This document shows positions 7,356 through 16,274 of a stretch of DNA of 64,000 nucleotides, piece by piece. Origin of the DNA: JALEFZ01 sp038527485 (GTDB lineage: Bacteria; Bacteroidota; Bacteroidia; J057); assembly GCA_038527485.1 (NCBI GenBank), contig JBCBFT010000008.1, positions 1 to 64,000 on the forward strand, written 5' to 3'. The first letter of the stretch is position 1, and the number at the start of each line of letters is the position of its first letter. The translations under genes and the position numbers were made by a program. The notes beneath the pieces are model-generated. The model ran no database searches. It saw only the letters and a list, made by a program, of their open reading frames with translations, and was not told the origin of the DNA.

Positions 7356-9044
7356 ATGAGAAAGATAGCAGTTATCCTATGGATGTATGTCATAGGAAAT
7401 GGAATCGTCTTTGCCCAAACTATTCCTTATCCACCTGGATCTGAGACATTGGATGTCAATGATGTAGCCTTCCGTGTCAATGTCGGAGGAGACCTATCCT
7501 GGGATCTTTTCTCCGACCCAGGATGTGAAGTGCCTAAAGGAAGTGGAAAGCACGCTATGTTTGCGGGGGGGCTTTGGATAGGAGGATTGGACGGAAACGG
7601 CGATTTGCACACCGCAGCCACCACTTATCGCCAGCAGGGCATGGATTATTGGCCTGGACCTCAAGCACAAAACTACGATGCGGCCTATTTCAATCGCTAT
7701 GGCAAAGTCTGGACTGCAAGAGCAGATGAGATCGTTGTCCACAAGCTATTGTACAACCAGCCTGGATACGTCATTCCTGCGAATATCATGAATTGGCCTG
7801 GAAATGGCGATACGGCAAATGGTGAACCCGCGCAACTCGCGCCATTTTTTGATCAAAACCTGAATGGCCTCTATGAACCTGAGACAGGCGACTATCCGTT
7901 GATCCTGGGAGATGAAGCCTTGTACCTGGTGTATGGTGACTACCATTTTCCCAATACAGAAACGCTAGGTTTACCTTTGGGATTTGAAATCAGGCAGATG
8001 GTCTATGCCAAAGATACTTCACAAGGAAACCCCCTAGATCAAACCATTTTCATGTCTTATAAAATGATCAACCGTAGTGGAGAAGATTATAAGGATGTGT
8101 ATGTAGGCTTATGGATTGATGGAGACTTAGGCAATTTTTTCGATGACTTCGTCGGGACGGATGAAAAGAGCAATATGTTCTACACTTACAATGGAGATCC
8201 ACTCGACGAAGGACCTACTGGCTACGGATTGACGCCTCCTGCTTATGGCATCACATTTTTGAATCGCGGACTGGATTTCATGCGCACCTATAACAATAAC
8301 TTCACTGCCGCAGGGAATCCCACAGTTCCAGAACACTATTACAACTATCTGAAAAATCTATGGCAAGATTCTACTTTTCTGACTTTTGGGGGAAATGGTT
8401 ATGGAGGGACAGTGCCTACGAATTTTACCTATCCAGATCTCCCGACAGATACAAGTGGATGGTCTGAGGTGACAGCAGGAAATATGCCTAGTGACCGCCG
8501 AATGTTAGGATCTTTTGGTCCGATTGGAGTTCCTATAGGAGACACTGTCTGTTTCAATGTCGCACTTGTATTTTCGCGAGCAGATAGTGGAGACCATTTG
8601 GCCAGTGTTCCACTCCTCACACAAAATGCCATTAAAGTACGCAGCTATTACCTGCAAGATGGAAATGCTTGTAACCTCAAAGTCATAGGTCCTGATACCA
8701 CCACACAGCCTGTGGATACCACCACACAACCCGTAGATACGACCCAGCAGCCTGTGGATACTACCCAGCAACCCGTGGATACAACAGGCGTGTTTATTTC
8801 AGGCTTGGAAACCCGAACAGGTGTGAGGCTCTCTCCCAATCCTGTCTACAATGACCTGTACGTAGAGGTAAATGTCCCTTATGTGGAAATCCAGATCATG
8901 GATATACGAGGACGTGTGATGCTCAATAGATCTTGGAAAGAAGGCAAACATACACTCTCAGTAGAGGAGTTACCCCCTGGCATCTATTTATCAGAAATAC
9001 GAAGTCCTAGAGGCAGAGAGATTGTCAAATGGGTGAAGAGATAA
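7356..9044 (+). CDS. secreted protein with T9SS type A sorting domain
   Basis: A 562-residue protein with a signal peptide (MRKIAVILWMYVIGNGIVFA) and a C-terminal T9SS type A sorting domain (about 485-562: RLSPNPVYNDLYVEV, a central strand QIMDIRGRVMLN, and the end GIYLSEI...IVKWVKR). It should be exported by Sec and then moved through the outer membrane by the type IX system. The body (about 25-430) is rich in Gly, Asp and aromatic residues, like large surface proteins of Saprospiraceae, but I do not recognise an enzymatic domain. A flexible linker of four QPVDTT-type repeats precedes the sorting domain. No partner gene is adjacent. Confidence 0.88.
   Translation: MRKIAVILWMYVIGNGIVFAQTIPYPPGSETLDVNDVAFRVNVGGDLSWDLFSDPGCEVPKGSGKHAMFAGGLWIGGLDGNGDLHTAATTYRQQGMDYWPGPQAQNYDAAYFNRYGKVWTARADEIVVHKLLYNQPGYVIPANIMNWPGNGDTANGEPAQLAPFFDQNLNGLYEPETGDYPLILGDEALYLVYGDYHFPNTETLGLPLGFEIRQMVYAKDTSQGNPLDQTIFMSYKMINRSGEDYKDVYVGLWIDGDLGNFFDDFVGTDEKSNMFYTYNGDPLDEGPTGYGLTPPAYGITFLNRGLDFMRTYNNNFTAAGNPTVPEHYYNYLKNLWQDSTFLTFGGNGYGGTVPTNFTYPDLPTDTSGWSEVTAGNMPSDRRMLGSFGPIGVPIGDTVCFNVALVFSRADSGDHLASVPLLTQNAIKVRSYYLQDGNACNLKVIGPDTTTQPVDTTTQPVDTTQQPVDTTQQPVDTTGVFISGLETRTGVRLSPNPVYNDLYVEVNVPYVEIQIMDIRGRVMLNRSWKEGKHTLSVEELPPGIYLSEIRSPRGREIVKWVKR
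8706..8789 (+). repeat. four 21-base coding repeats (QPVDTTx linker)
   Basis: Four consecutive 7-codon units encode QPVDTTT, QPVDTTQ, QPVDTTQ and QPVDTTG. The DNA units differ at several third positions, so this is an older or selected protein repeat. It forms a Pro/Thr-rich linker between the ectodomain and the T9SS sorting domain. Confidence 0.9.
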
Positions 9045-9418
9045 ATGGGCTATTGAAAAATGAAAAGTATACGGATTGAGTATATAGACCATCATTTACA
9101 TAGATGCATGTAATGAAAGACAAAAAATAATGAGCGGCCGTGTATCAGTCGTTTCAAGAATTCGAGTTCACGTTCTTATTATTCCCTTTTTGGAAGACGT
9201 CCTGCGTACCTTGGTGCGTGGGACTCTTTAGTTTTATGGTCATCCATCCAAAGAAAATATGTGTGTAAAAAGGATGAATCTTTCACTAGGAGCATATTAA
9301 GTCCAATATTTGGTCTCTTTTGGTTTACCCTCTTCTACATAGTTTGTCTTACTTCGAGTCATTCTTCTATATTTGCACCGAATACATTCGATTGAACACA
9401 TTCTCAAATCAATACTTC
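9045..9418. other. intergenic region upstream of purL
   Basis: Apart from the terminator-like hairpin at 9199-9235 I see no gene, RNA or riboswitch. The open frame from 9320 into purL is treated as non-coding leader. Confidence 0.5.
9199..9235 (+). terminator. probable terminator downstream of the T9SS protein gene
   Basis: A long hairpin, GTCCTGCGTACC against GGTGCGTGGGAC, pairs along its whole length with a few G-U pairs. It is followed by TCTTTAGTTTT. It lies about 155 bases past the stop codon, so the assignment to that gene is likely but not certain. Confidence 0.55.
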
Positions 9419-11632
9419 ATGGCCTCCTCTCCTAAAGTTAGCTTGACTGTTGCTGAGCAATTGGGTTTACTGCCTGACGAATACCATAAGATCGTAGAAA
9501 TCCTGGGGCGCACCCCCAATTTTACAGAGCTTTCGATCTTTTCGGTGATGTGGTCCGAGCACTGCTCTTACAAGAACTCTATCCTCCAACTCAAGACACT
9601 GCCCAACAAAGGCGAAAAAGTACTGGCTGGCGCAGGGGAGGAAGGAGCAGGGCTCATGGATATTGGAGATGGTCTAGCGGTAGCTTTCAAGATGGAATCT
9701 CACAACCACCCTTCAGCGATCGAGCCTTATCAGGGCGCAGCTACGGGAGTAGGAGGGATTCATCGCGACATCTTCAGTTTGGGAGCCCGTCCGATTTGCG
9801 CCCTCAATTCGCTTCGTTTTGGAGCCTTGGATAATCCGCGCACCCAGCACCTACTCAAAGGCGTAGTCAAAGGCATCGGAGACTATGGCAATGCTTTTGG
9901 TGTACCTACGGTTGCAGGAGAGGTGTATTTTGATCCTTGCTACACCATCAATCCCCTCGTGAATGCGATGTCCGTCGGGATCGTCGAGCGTGGCAAAGTT
10001 GCGACAGCTACAGCCGCAGGTCCTGGCAACCCCGTATTTATCGTGGGTTCTGCTACAGGAAAAGATGGGATTCACGGTGCGACATTTGCCTCAGAGGATA
10101 TATCCGAAGAATCGGAAGAGAAATTACCTAGTGTACAGGTGGGCGACCCCTTCGCAGAAAAGTTGTTGCTGGAAGCGACGCTTGAGGCCATTGATACAGG
10201 CGCGATTGTAGGTGTACAAGATATGGGAGCCGCAGGGATCACCTGTGCGACCTCTGAAATGGCTGCCAAGGGTAAGGTAGGCATGGATGTCTGGCTAGAC
10301 AAAACGCCCATGCGTCAAGATGATATGCAGCCCTTTGAAATTCTGCTTTCAGAGTCTCAGGAGCGTATGCTACTGGTGGTCGAAAAAGGGCGAGAGCAAG
10401 AGATCATAGATGTCTTCCAGAAGTGGGACCTATACATCGCACAGATTGCGGAGGTGACAGAAGGTAGTATGCTTCGCTACTTTTGGCAGGGGACTCAAGT
10501 AGGGGAGATTGATGCGGACAGCTTAGTGCTGGGAGGTGGAGCCCCTGTCTACGAGCGCCCACAACAAGAACCTGCGTATTTTAAAGAAATTGCGAAATTT
10601 GATCCAGAGAAAATCGCCATTCCAGGTCATTTTGATAAGGTAATTCGCTATCTATTGGCTTTACCTAGCATCGCCTCCAAGCGCTGGATTACTGAACAAT
10701 ACGACTCCATGGTCGGCACCGCCAATATGTCCACCAATGCTCTGAGCGACGCCGCAGTCGTCCGTGTGCGTGGCACGAAGAAAGCCATTGCGGTTACCGC
10801 AGATTGCAATAGTCGATATGTCTACAGTAATCCAGAAAAAGGTGCAGCACTAGCAGTATCTGAGTCTGCCCGCAATCTCGTCTGCGCAGGCGCTACTCCT
10901 CTTGGTGTAACCAACTGCCTCAACTTTGGCAATCCCTACAATCCCGAAGTTTATTACCAGTTTGCCCACGCCATCAAAGGAATGGGAGATGCCTGCCGTA
11001 TCTTTGACACTCCAATCACAGGAGGAAATGTTTCCTTTTATAATCAATCGGATGAAGGTCCTGTTTTTCCCACACCCACTATCGGGATGGTCGGTATAAT
11101 TGAAGATGCCTCACAAGGGCATATGACACTAGATTTTAAAAGTGAAGGAGATCATATATACTTGCTGGGCCACTTAAACGACGATTTGGGTTCGTCCTCG
11201 TATATTTATCATTACCATCAAATAGCCCACAGTCCTGCGCCTTACGTAGATCTAGAAGAGGAGAAGGCGCTTCAGCATAAGCTCTTAGAGCTCATTCAAA
11301 AGGATTTGATTCAGTCAGCACATGACGTCTCCGATGGAGGCTTGGTAGTCACGCTACTTGAATCTGGTTTTCCCACAGGTAAAGGGGTATCTATTACGTT
11401 ACCACAGAACCTACGTGCGGATGCCTTTTTATTTGGTGAAGGGGGTGGACGAGTCGTGGTTTCTGTGAAAGAATCTCAATTGAAGGCCTTTAATGCAACA
11501 TTAGGAGAGTTCCCTGCCTTGAGCCTAGGAAAGGTAGAAGGAGATACGTTGGTTATCAATGGAGAGGAGCAAGGGAAGATAGCAGATTATCAAGAGATTC
11601 ATGAAAACACCATTGGGAATCGAATGAAATAA
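9419..11632 (+). CDS. purL: phosphoribosylformylglycinamidine synthase subunit PurL
   Basis: A 737-residue PurL of the small, multi-subunit type, which converts FGAR to FGAM with ATP, using ammonia supplied by PurQ and help from PurS. Visible motifs are MWSEHCSYKNS near residue 40, ESHNHPSAIEPYQGAATGVGG, the second-half TADCNSRYVYSNPEKGA, and the glycine-rich AIRS-type repeats (GGVGGIHRDIFS; DVSDGGL). The longer frame from 9320 has an unrelated N-terminal extension, so I chose the ATG at 9419 (MASSPKVSLTVAEQLGL). The length fits small PurL (about 720-750). purQ and purS are not nearby. Confidence 0.95.
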   Translation: MASSPKVSLTVAEQLGLLPDEYHKIVEILGRTPNFTELSIFSVMWSEHCSYKNSILQLKTLPNKGEKVLAGAGEEGAGLMDIGDGLAVAFKMESHNHPSAIEPYQGAATGVGGIHRDIFSLGARPICALNSLRFGALDNPRTQHLLKGVVKGIGDYGNAFGVPTVAGEVYFDPCYTINPLVNAMSVGIVERGKVATATAAGPGNPVFIVGSATGKDGIHGATFASEDISEESEEKLPSVQVGDPFAEKLLLEATLEAIDTGAIVGVQDMGAAGITCATSEMAAKGKVGMDVWLDKTPMRQDDMQPFEILLSESQERMLLVVEKGREQEIIDVFQKWDLYIAQIAEVTEGSMLRYFWQGTQVGEIDADSLVLGGGAPVYERPQQEPAYFKEIAKFDPEKIAIPGHFDKVIRYLLALPSIASKRWITEQYDSMVGTANMSTNALSDAAVVRVRGTKKAIAVTADCNSRYVYSNPEKGAALAVSESARNLVCAGATPLGVTNCLNFGNPYNPEVYYQFAHAIKGMGDACRIFDTPITGGNVSFYNQSDEGPVFPTPTIGMVGIIEDASQGHMTLDFKSEGDHIYLLGHLNDDLGSSSYIYHYHQIAHSPAPYVDLEEEKALQHKLLELIQKDLIQSAHDVSDGGLVVTLLESGFPTGKGVSITLPQNLRADAFLFGEGGGRVVVSVKESQLKAFNATLGEFPALSLGKVEGDTLVINGEEQGKIADYQEIHENTIGNRMK

Positions 11633-12047
11633 AGAGATAGGATAAGATAAAAAATTGACGGGCTCCTGGAGCCCGCCGGGTTAGAATTATCCTCACACCT
11701 GTTATAGTGTTTCTAACCAATTCTTATATGTGGTGAGAAATTATCTTGAGTAGTAGGTGGGGCAAATATACTAATATAATCACAAAAAAATAATATGTCA
11801 CTGATTATCAGGTTATCTTCGGTTTTTTGGATAGATAGGGAATGGGTATTTTGACTCAATTGATCCATCTCGAAATTGAAATATTTGAAAGTCAGATCGT
11901 TGTCAATTCTAGTGAACTTTAAATATCTCAAAGGGCCAATTTGATTGAATAGGAATATGAAATTCCTAAAAATAAAAAGGATGCAGAAAATCCTACACCC
12001 TTTTTAGTCATGAATAATGCCAGAAGTGACCTCAGATGGGCCAATGG
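11633..12047. other. intergenic region between convergent purL and FKBP gene
   Basis: It holds a GGGCTCC/GGAGCCC hairpin at about 11660-11674, without a T-run, just after purL. It also holds the minus-strand terminator at 11968-11994. A 72-codon minus-strand frame (11713-11931) has no recognisable family and is not called. Confidence 0.5.
11968..11994 (-). terminator. terminator downstream of the FKBP gene
   Basis: On the minus strand, AGGAT and ATCCT form a short stem with a 7-base loop, followed by TTTTTATTTTT. It lies 54 bases after the stop codon of the gene at 12048-12818. Confidence 0.5.
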
Positions 12048-12818
12048 TTACTCATTAATCTTGATCAGCTCGATATCAAAAATCAGCGTAGCGTCAGGAC
12101 CAATCTTCGGAGGTCCTTGCTCGCCATAGGCCAAGTCTGAAGGAGAAACAATGCGGTATTTGGCGCCCTCTTTCATCATAGGGAGAATGATCTGCCAAGC
12201 CCTGATCAATTGCCCAAGTCGAAATGAGATGGGTTCTCCTCTATCCACGGAGCTATCAAATACTGTCCCATCTACAAGTGTGCCATGATAGTGAACAGTC
12301 ACCTCATTTTCCAGACTGGGCTGTGGGCCTGTCCCCTCTTCAAGGATTTCATATTGTAGGCCCGACTCATGTACGATGACCCCTTCTTTCTTTGCATTTT
12401 CAGCTAGATATGCCTCACCTGCTGCTTTGTTCTTTTCTCTGAGCATGGCATTTTCCTTCTCCACAGCCTCTTGCGCCAGTTGTTGGAGCTTGGTCAAGAC
12501 CGCGATGACCTCTTGCTCTGAAAGGACTGAGTCCTGCTCCTCATAGACATCTTTGATGGCTTGGGCCATGATATCTGTGTTGATTTGCATTTTTTGGCCT
12601 TGAAGATTCTTGCCAATGTTGATTCCAACGGCGTAGCTAGCAGAGTCCTCAAACGTCTTGAGCTCGTTTACATGAAGTAGATCACGGGCTTCCTGAATGG
12701 CTTTGAGTGCCTTTTTTTCTTTTTTTGTAAGTTTCTTCTCAGGTGCGTCCTGGGCATGTAGAGGAGTTACGAGAAGAAATGTAAAGGCTAAAACGGCGAG
12801 GAATAATAGGTTTCTCAT
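12048..12818 (-). CDS. FKBP-type peptidyl-prolyl isomerase, periplasmic
   Basis: A 256-residue exported prolyl isomerase of the FkpA/Mip type, which accelerates cis-trans prolyl isomerisation during folding of envelope proteins. The ATG at 12818 gives a clean signal peptide (MRNLLFLAVLAFTFLLVTPLHA); the upstream part of the frame reads into the preceding terminator and was dropped. Residues about 45-140 are the helical FKBP N-terminal dimerisation domain (SYAVGINIGKNL...), and about 150-255 are the FKBP fold (VTVHYHGTLVDGTVFDSS; PMMKEGAKYRI; PDATLIFDIELIKI). It is a paralogue of the next gene upstream, from which a terminator separates it. Confidence 0.92.
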   Translation of the reverse strand: MRNLLFLAVLAFTFLLVTPLHAQDAPEKKLTKKEKKALKAIQEARDLLHVNELKTFEDSASYAVGINIGKNLQGQKMQINTDIMAQAIKDVYEEQDSVLSEQEVIAVLTKLQQLAQEAVEKENAMLREKNKAAGEAYLAENAKKEGVIVHESGLQYEILEEGTGPQPSLENEVTVHYHGTLVDGTVFDSSVDRGEPISFRLGQLIRAWQIILPMMKEGAKYRIVSPSDLAYGEQGPPKIGPDATLIFDIELIKINE

Positions 12819-12850
12819 TTTCTTTTCTGTGAATGAATCATGGAATTTAT

Positions 12851-12884
12851 AAAAAAAGCCCCACCAGATAAACGTGGAGGGGCT
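12851..12884 (-). terminator. terminator between the two FKBP genes
   Basis: On the minus strand the stem AGCCCCTCCA / TGGTGGGGCT is followed by TTTTTTT. It lies just past the stop codon of the upstream FKBP lipoprotein gene. The downstream FKBP gene may thus need its own promoter or read-through. Confidence 0.85.
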
Positions 12885-12906
12885 ATGAATTGTATGCGGA
12901 AGAGAA

Positions 12907-13638
12907 TTATTTCTCAGGAGCTTCTGGGTTGACTTCAAGCAGATCAATATCGAAGATCAATGCCGAGTTAGGGCCAATATTTGGGGGTGCCTGGGCACCA
13001 TAGGCCATAGCAGGGGGAGAGTAAATGCGATACTTAGCGCCTTCTTTCATCAGAGGAAGAATGACTTGCCATGCTCTGATCAGGTTGCTAAGAGGAAATG
13101 TAATAGGCTCACCGCGATCTACGGAGCTATCAAATACTGTCCCGTCTAGTAAAGTCCCGTGATAGTGGATCTTGATCTTGTCTTCAACGGTAGGGCTTGC
13201 ACCTGTACCTTCTTTCAAAATTTCATACTGAACACCTGATTCGTGGACGATGACTCCTTCTTTGTTCGCATTTTCAGCTAGGAAGGCATCTGCCGCTGCT
13301 TGATTGGTTCTGCCTTGTTCCATCTGCTCTTGCTGCATCGCCATCTGGCGCTCACGCTGGTACTGAGTCAAGACCGCAATCATATCTTGTTCTTGCAATA
13401 GCATATCTCCTTCTGCTATCGCATCTTTAATCCCTTGTGCCATGGCTGTGACATTGGGGTCTGTTGTGCCTTGATCTTTGAGATTCTTACCGACAGACAT
13501 ACCGATGGCATAGCTGACAGAATCATTATTATTGGCGAGTGAAGAGACAGTAGCTGTACCTCCTCCACCTTCATTACATCCCCAAGCCAGTACGCTTACT
13601 AGCAAGACGATAGAAAAGATTATCTTGTTGAAGTTCAT
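12907..13638 (-). CDS. FKBP-type peptidyl-prolyl isomerase, lipoprotein
   Basis: A 243-residue paralogue of the adjacent FKBP. The N-terminus is a lipoprotein signal (MNFNKIIFSIVLLVSVLAWGC, Cys at 21) followed by a Gly-rich spacer, so the enzyme should be membrane-anchored and face the periplasm. Residues about 35-130 are the FKBP N-terminal helical domain (SVSYAIGMSVGKNL), and about 140-240 the catalytic FKBP domain (IKIHYHGTLLDGTVFDSS; PLMKEGAKYRIYSP; NSALIFDIDLLEV). The strong similarity to its neighbour points to a tandem duplication, one copy becoming soluble and one lipid-anchored. Confidence 0.92.
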   Translation of the reverse strand: MNFNKIIFSIVLLVSVLAWGCNEGGGGTATVSSLANNNDSVSYAIGMSVGKNLKDQGTTDPNVTAMAQGIKDAIAEGDMLLQEQDMIAVLTQYQRERQMAMQQEQMEQGRTNQAAADAFLAENANKEGVIVHESGVQYEILKEGTGASPTVEDKIKIHYHGTLLDGTVFDSSVDRGEPITFPLSNLIRAWQVILPLMKEGAKYRIYSPPAMAYGAQAPPNIGPNSALIFDIDLLEVNPEAPEK

Positions 13639-13766
13639 AATAAAGAATAGTCGATTTTTATGACAACGAATGTCGCCAATGGCAATAGAAGAACCAAGAA
13701 ATAAAGTGGATTTAAGATTTCCCTAACATTCATTTCCTCCAGATGGAATATATATAAGGGCTAAAA

Positions 13767-14651
13767 CTAATCTATACTAGGTAAATCTTGACTAGGTAAA
13801 TCTTGTAAATAGATGTCTTTGACAAACGGCTGATACGTCTCTTGAGGAATGACCAAGGCATGACGGGCTTCATCCATTTGGGGGAGCATGGGAACTTCAA
13901 CTGCCCACTGGTTGGGAATCTTTTGATGGTAAAGGAGTAGGCCTGTGTCTAGGATGGCTGTGTAAGGATAAGATTGTGTCAAGTCCTCTGGTGAAAATAA
14001 AGGCTCCTCTCCTAGCAGGGTAATCATAGTCTCAAGCACTTGCGGTTGATCTGTCACCTGCTCCCAAGTCAGACTGGTGCCATACGCTGTATCAAATGTA
14101 AGAATCGACTGATAGCTCTGGTGAATCGTATCTCGGACGACTTGGCTTGTGAGTTGTAGGGTCAGCAAGCGTCCTGTGTTGTGTAAAACCTGAAAATCGG
14201 TCTCCAGGCGGATCATAGGTGAATGGTGCGTATGACCCCATGTGGGCTCCTTTTTGATCTCCTCCAGATCTAGCTTGGCAATGACAAAAAAATCATCTAT
14301 CAATTCTACCAGTGTCTGCGCTGTATCCAGTACAGACGAATTAACCTTCTTAAGCGTGTGCTGTCCCATTTGACTCAATACGAAATTGCGGCTCCACTGA
14401 TATACAGCTAGTTTGAGCATGGGTTTGCCCTGCGCGATGTGCGGATACTGAATGTCAAAATGTACACACCCTCCAGGCAAATTCTCGCATGAGATATCTG
14501 TTGGGTTCCCGCGCACAATCTGAGCAGCTTCTATTTTTACTTGGTCCTGGGAAGGATTTTGTTCAGGGGTTGGTGTTTGACAACTGCTGACCAAGGTGAT
14601 CCAGATGATCCACGCACAGGGAGAGAGACAAGAGCGGTAATGTTGCTTCAT
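13767..14651 (-). CDS. lipoprotein, DUF3298/RsiV-like
   Basis: A 294-residue predicted lipoprotein (N-terminus MKQHYRSCLSPCAWIIWITL; lipobox VSSC near residue 24). The body resembles the DUF4163/DUF3298 (PdaC/RsiV-like) arrangement: an N-terminal beta-rich part (VHFDIQYPHI), a central RLETDFQVLHNTGRLLTLQL stretch, and a C-terminal half ending in VPMLPQ and short Leu/Asp strands. Such domains occur in cell-wall-linked and anti-sigma proteins, but the role here is unknown. The C-terminus carries a recent duplication (QDLPSQDLPSID). It stands alone between the FKBP pair and another lipoprotein gene on the same strand. Confidence 0.65.
   Translation of the reverse strand: MKQHYRSCLSPCAWIIWITLVSSCQTPTPEQNPSQDQVKIEAAQIVRGNPTDISCENLPGGCVHFDIQYPHIAQGKPMLKLAVYQWSRNFVLSQMGQHTLKKVNSSVLDTAQTLVELIDDFFVIAKLDLEEIKKEPTWGHTHHSPMIRLETDFQVLHNTGRLLTLQLTSQVVRDTIHQSYQSILTFDTAYGTSLTWEQVTDQPQVLETMITLLGEEPLFSPEDLTQSYPYTAILDTGLLLYHQKIPNQWAVEVPMLPQMDEARHALVIPQETYQPFVKDIYLQDLPSQDLPSID
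13776..13805 (-). repeat. perfect 15-base tandem duplication at the end of a gene
   Basis: The 15-base unit ACTAGGTAAATCTTG occurs twice in a row (13776-13790 and 13791-13805). It duplicates five codons (QDLPS) just before the stop codon of the lipoprotein gene. The perfect identity suggests a recent slippage event. Confidence 0.9.
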
Positions 14652-14865
14652 ATACAGACAGACAAGTACAGGATACTTACTTCATTTTACGAACGAATTC
14701 AGATCCTGTTATTTGTATAATGAGGGAAAAATAAATCTCCCCCTTCAGTTGCTGTGCTTGAAGGCTTGATGCTCATTTTATGATGGAGGTTGCGGAGAGA
14801 GGTCACATTTTTTTGAAATAGATGTTTAGATAACCGCTACAGGTCGAATATCCCTTCCTTATTTT

Positions 14866-15930
14866 CTAGCGAAATTTTGGATAGGCGTTGATATCCTTAA
14901 CATGCGCTCTAATCTGGTCCTCATTAAAATAGCTGTAAATCAGCTTGTAGCGTGGATATTTTTTTCCATCATACTTCTCTAAATACATAATTTCTTTCAT
15001 CTCCCCATCCTCTCGATAGTTCATATGAATTTCCCAGTCGATGTAACTATCTCTTCCCAGATATCGCTTAGTAGCAGGTGTACTTTCCCATTTTTGAATA
15101 TGCATCTCAGCTATCCTTCTTTGGGTTGAGTCATACACAAGCTGGCCTACATAGGCGAAATTCATTTGATAGTTACCTTCTGCTTGACTCTGAACCTTGA
15201 TCTTCTGAAGCTTAAAATCTTTATTGTAAGTGAATCGTGCACGCTTTTGATAGGTATTATTGACATAATAGTGCCTGTTAAGCACTTGGCCATTGGTATT
15301 ATTGGCATATCGCCACTCACCTTCATGATCGTCTTTGGCCCCCAACCAATAATGAGGAAGGAGATTCTTATGGAATTTTCCGAAAGGAATATCCCAATTC
15401 GATTCTTCTAAAATGCGACCGTATAAGTCATATTTTTCCATCCAGATGGTATCCACCTGTGAAGTTGCAGGGTCAAAGCGGACGAGTGTAGACTGACTAG
15501 GAACCGAAAATAAATGTCCCATATGTGTCATATATCGAAAACCGAGTGCGGAAACTTGTCCAGGGACCATGATGGATAACTCAGGATTGAGTGTATCGTA
15601 TACATGTGTAGATGTATGCTTTTGGATCAAAAGTCCATCTAGTCCTGCCTTTTGTGCTTTCTCTTGAAGCTCATCCATGACAGCTGCATATGAGCCATTA
15701 GGATTGAAGGTCGCATTTATGATCTGAACCTTAACAAAGTCATTATCTCTTGGTGTTTGACCTGGAAGGTATATTTCTACTTCACGTTCATGAGGAGGGG
15801 TAGGGATAGGATAGAGTCTAGGAGCGACATAAGGTGTAGATTGCGTAAGAAGCGTGACACATCCAGAAAGTAAACTCGCTAGGGTAAGAAAGATGAAGAA
15901 GAGATTCTTGCGTGTAAAAGTATTTTTCAT
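14866..15930 (-). CDS. lipoprotein of unknown function
   Basis: A 354-residue predicted lipoprotein. The ATG at 15930 gives MKNTFTRKNLFFIFLTLASL with lipobox LSGC; an upstream ATG six codons earlier is also possible. Residues about 50-120 contain a segment (VEIYLPGQTPRDNDF...MDELQEKAQKAGLDGLLIQK) that resembles small periplasmic domains predicting a heavy-metal or YbjQ-like fold. The C-terminal half has alternating Tyr/Arg-rich strands like RHS/MORN-type repeats in secreted Bacteroidota proteins (RFTYNKDFKLQKIKVQ; MNYREDGEMKEIMYLEKYDG). I do not recognise the family. Confidence 0.6.
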   Translation of the reverse strand: MKNTFTRKNLFFIFLTLASLLSGCVTLLTQSTPYVAPRLYPIPTPPHEREVEIYLPGQTPRDNDFVKVQIINATFNPNGSYAAVMDELQEKAQKAGLDGLLIQKHTSTHVYDTLNPELSIMVPGQVSALGFRYMTHMGHLFSVPSQSTLVRFDPATSQVDTIWMEKYDLYGRILEESNWDIPFGKFHKNLLPHYWLGAKDDHEGEWRYANNTNGQVLNRHYYVNNTYQKRARFTYNKDFKLQKIKVQSQAEGNYQMNFAYVGQLVYDSTQRRIAEMHIQKWESTPATKRYLGRDSYIDWEIHMNYREDGEMKEIMYLEKYDGKKYPRYKLIYSYFNEDQIRAHVKDINAYPKFR

Positions 15931-16274
15931 GTTGTGGGTTAAAATCATAAGGTTACAAGTGATGACTTATGAGAAATATACCATTCTAAAGAAGAAAGAT
16001 CTATCAAGACTTTTACAGCGTGTAGGATTGGAGGGAAAATGCAGGGAAGATTATATCAAGCGTGTGAGCTTAGGGAGAAGGAAGATGTAAATAGTCTCTT
16101 AGCGTGAATAGTACTTCGATCATATGTAATAGGTATGGTCTTTGCTGTTTTTCAGCGAAATATGAAAATCTCATTTAGAATAATCTCAACTTCTTATTCG
16201 TTAGTCTGATGGTTGAGCATTTTGGGATATGCTGATTTATAAATACTTTTAATCCAAACAAATTACCGGGACGT
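15931..16274. other. divergent intergenic region
   Basis: This lies between two divergent genes for exported proteins and must carry promoters for both. No clear operator, hairpin or RNA gene was seen. Confidence 0.4.

Noticed and set aside
7127..7393. 88-codon minus-strand frame between the EAD-pseudokinase gene and the T9SS gene
   Set aside because: It overlaps the start of the well-supported T9SS protein gene, lies in what should be a promoter region and has no recognisable family.
8706..8789. Possible CRISPR-like or minisatellite repeats
   Set aside because: The repeats are contiguous, in frame, without spacers, and encode a Pro/Thr linker typical of secreted proteins.
11713..11931. 72-codon minus-strand frame downstream of purL
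   Set aside because: AT-rich, low-complexity composition, no recognisable domain and no start signal; more likely chance.
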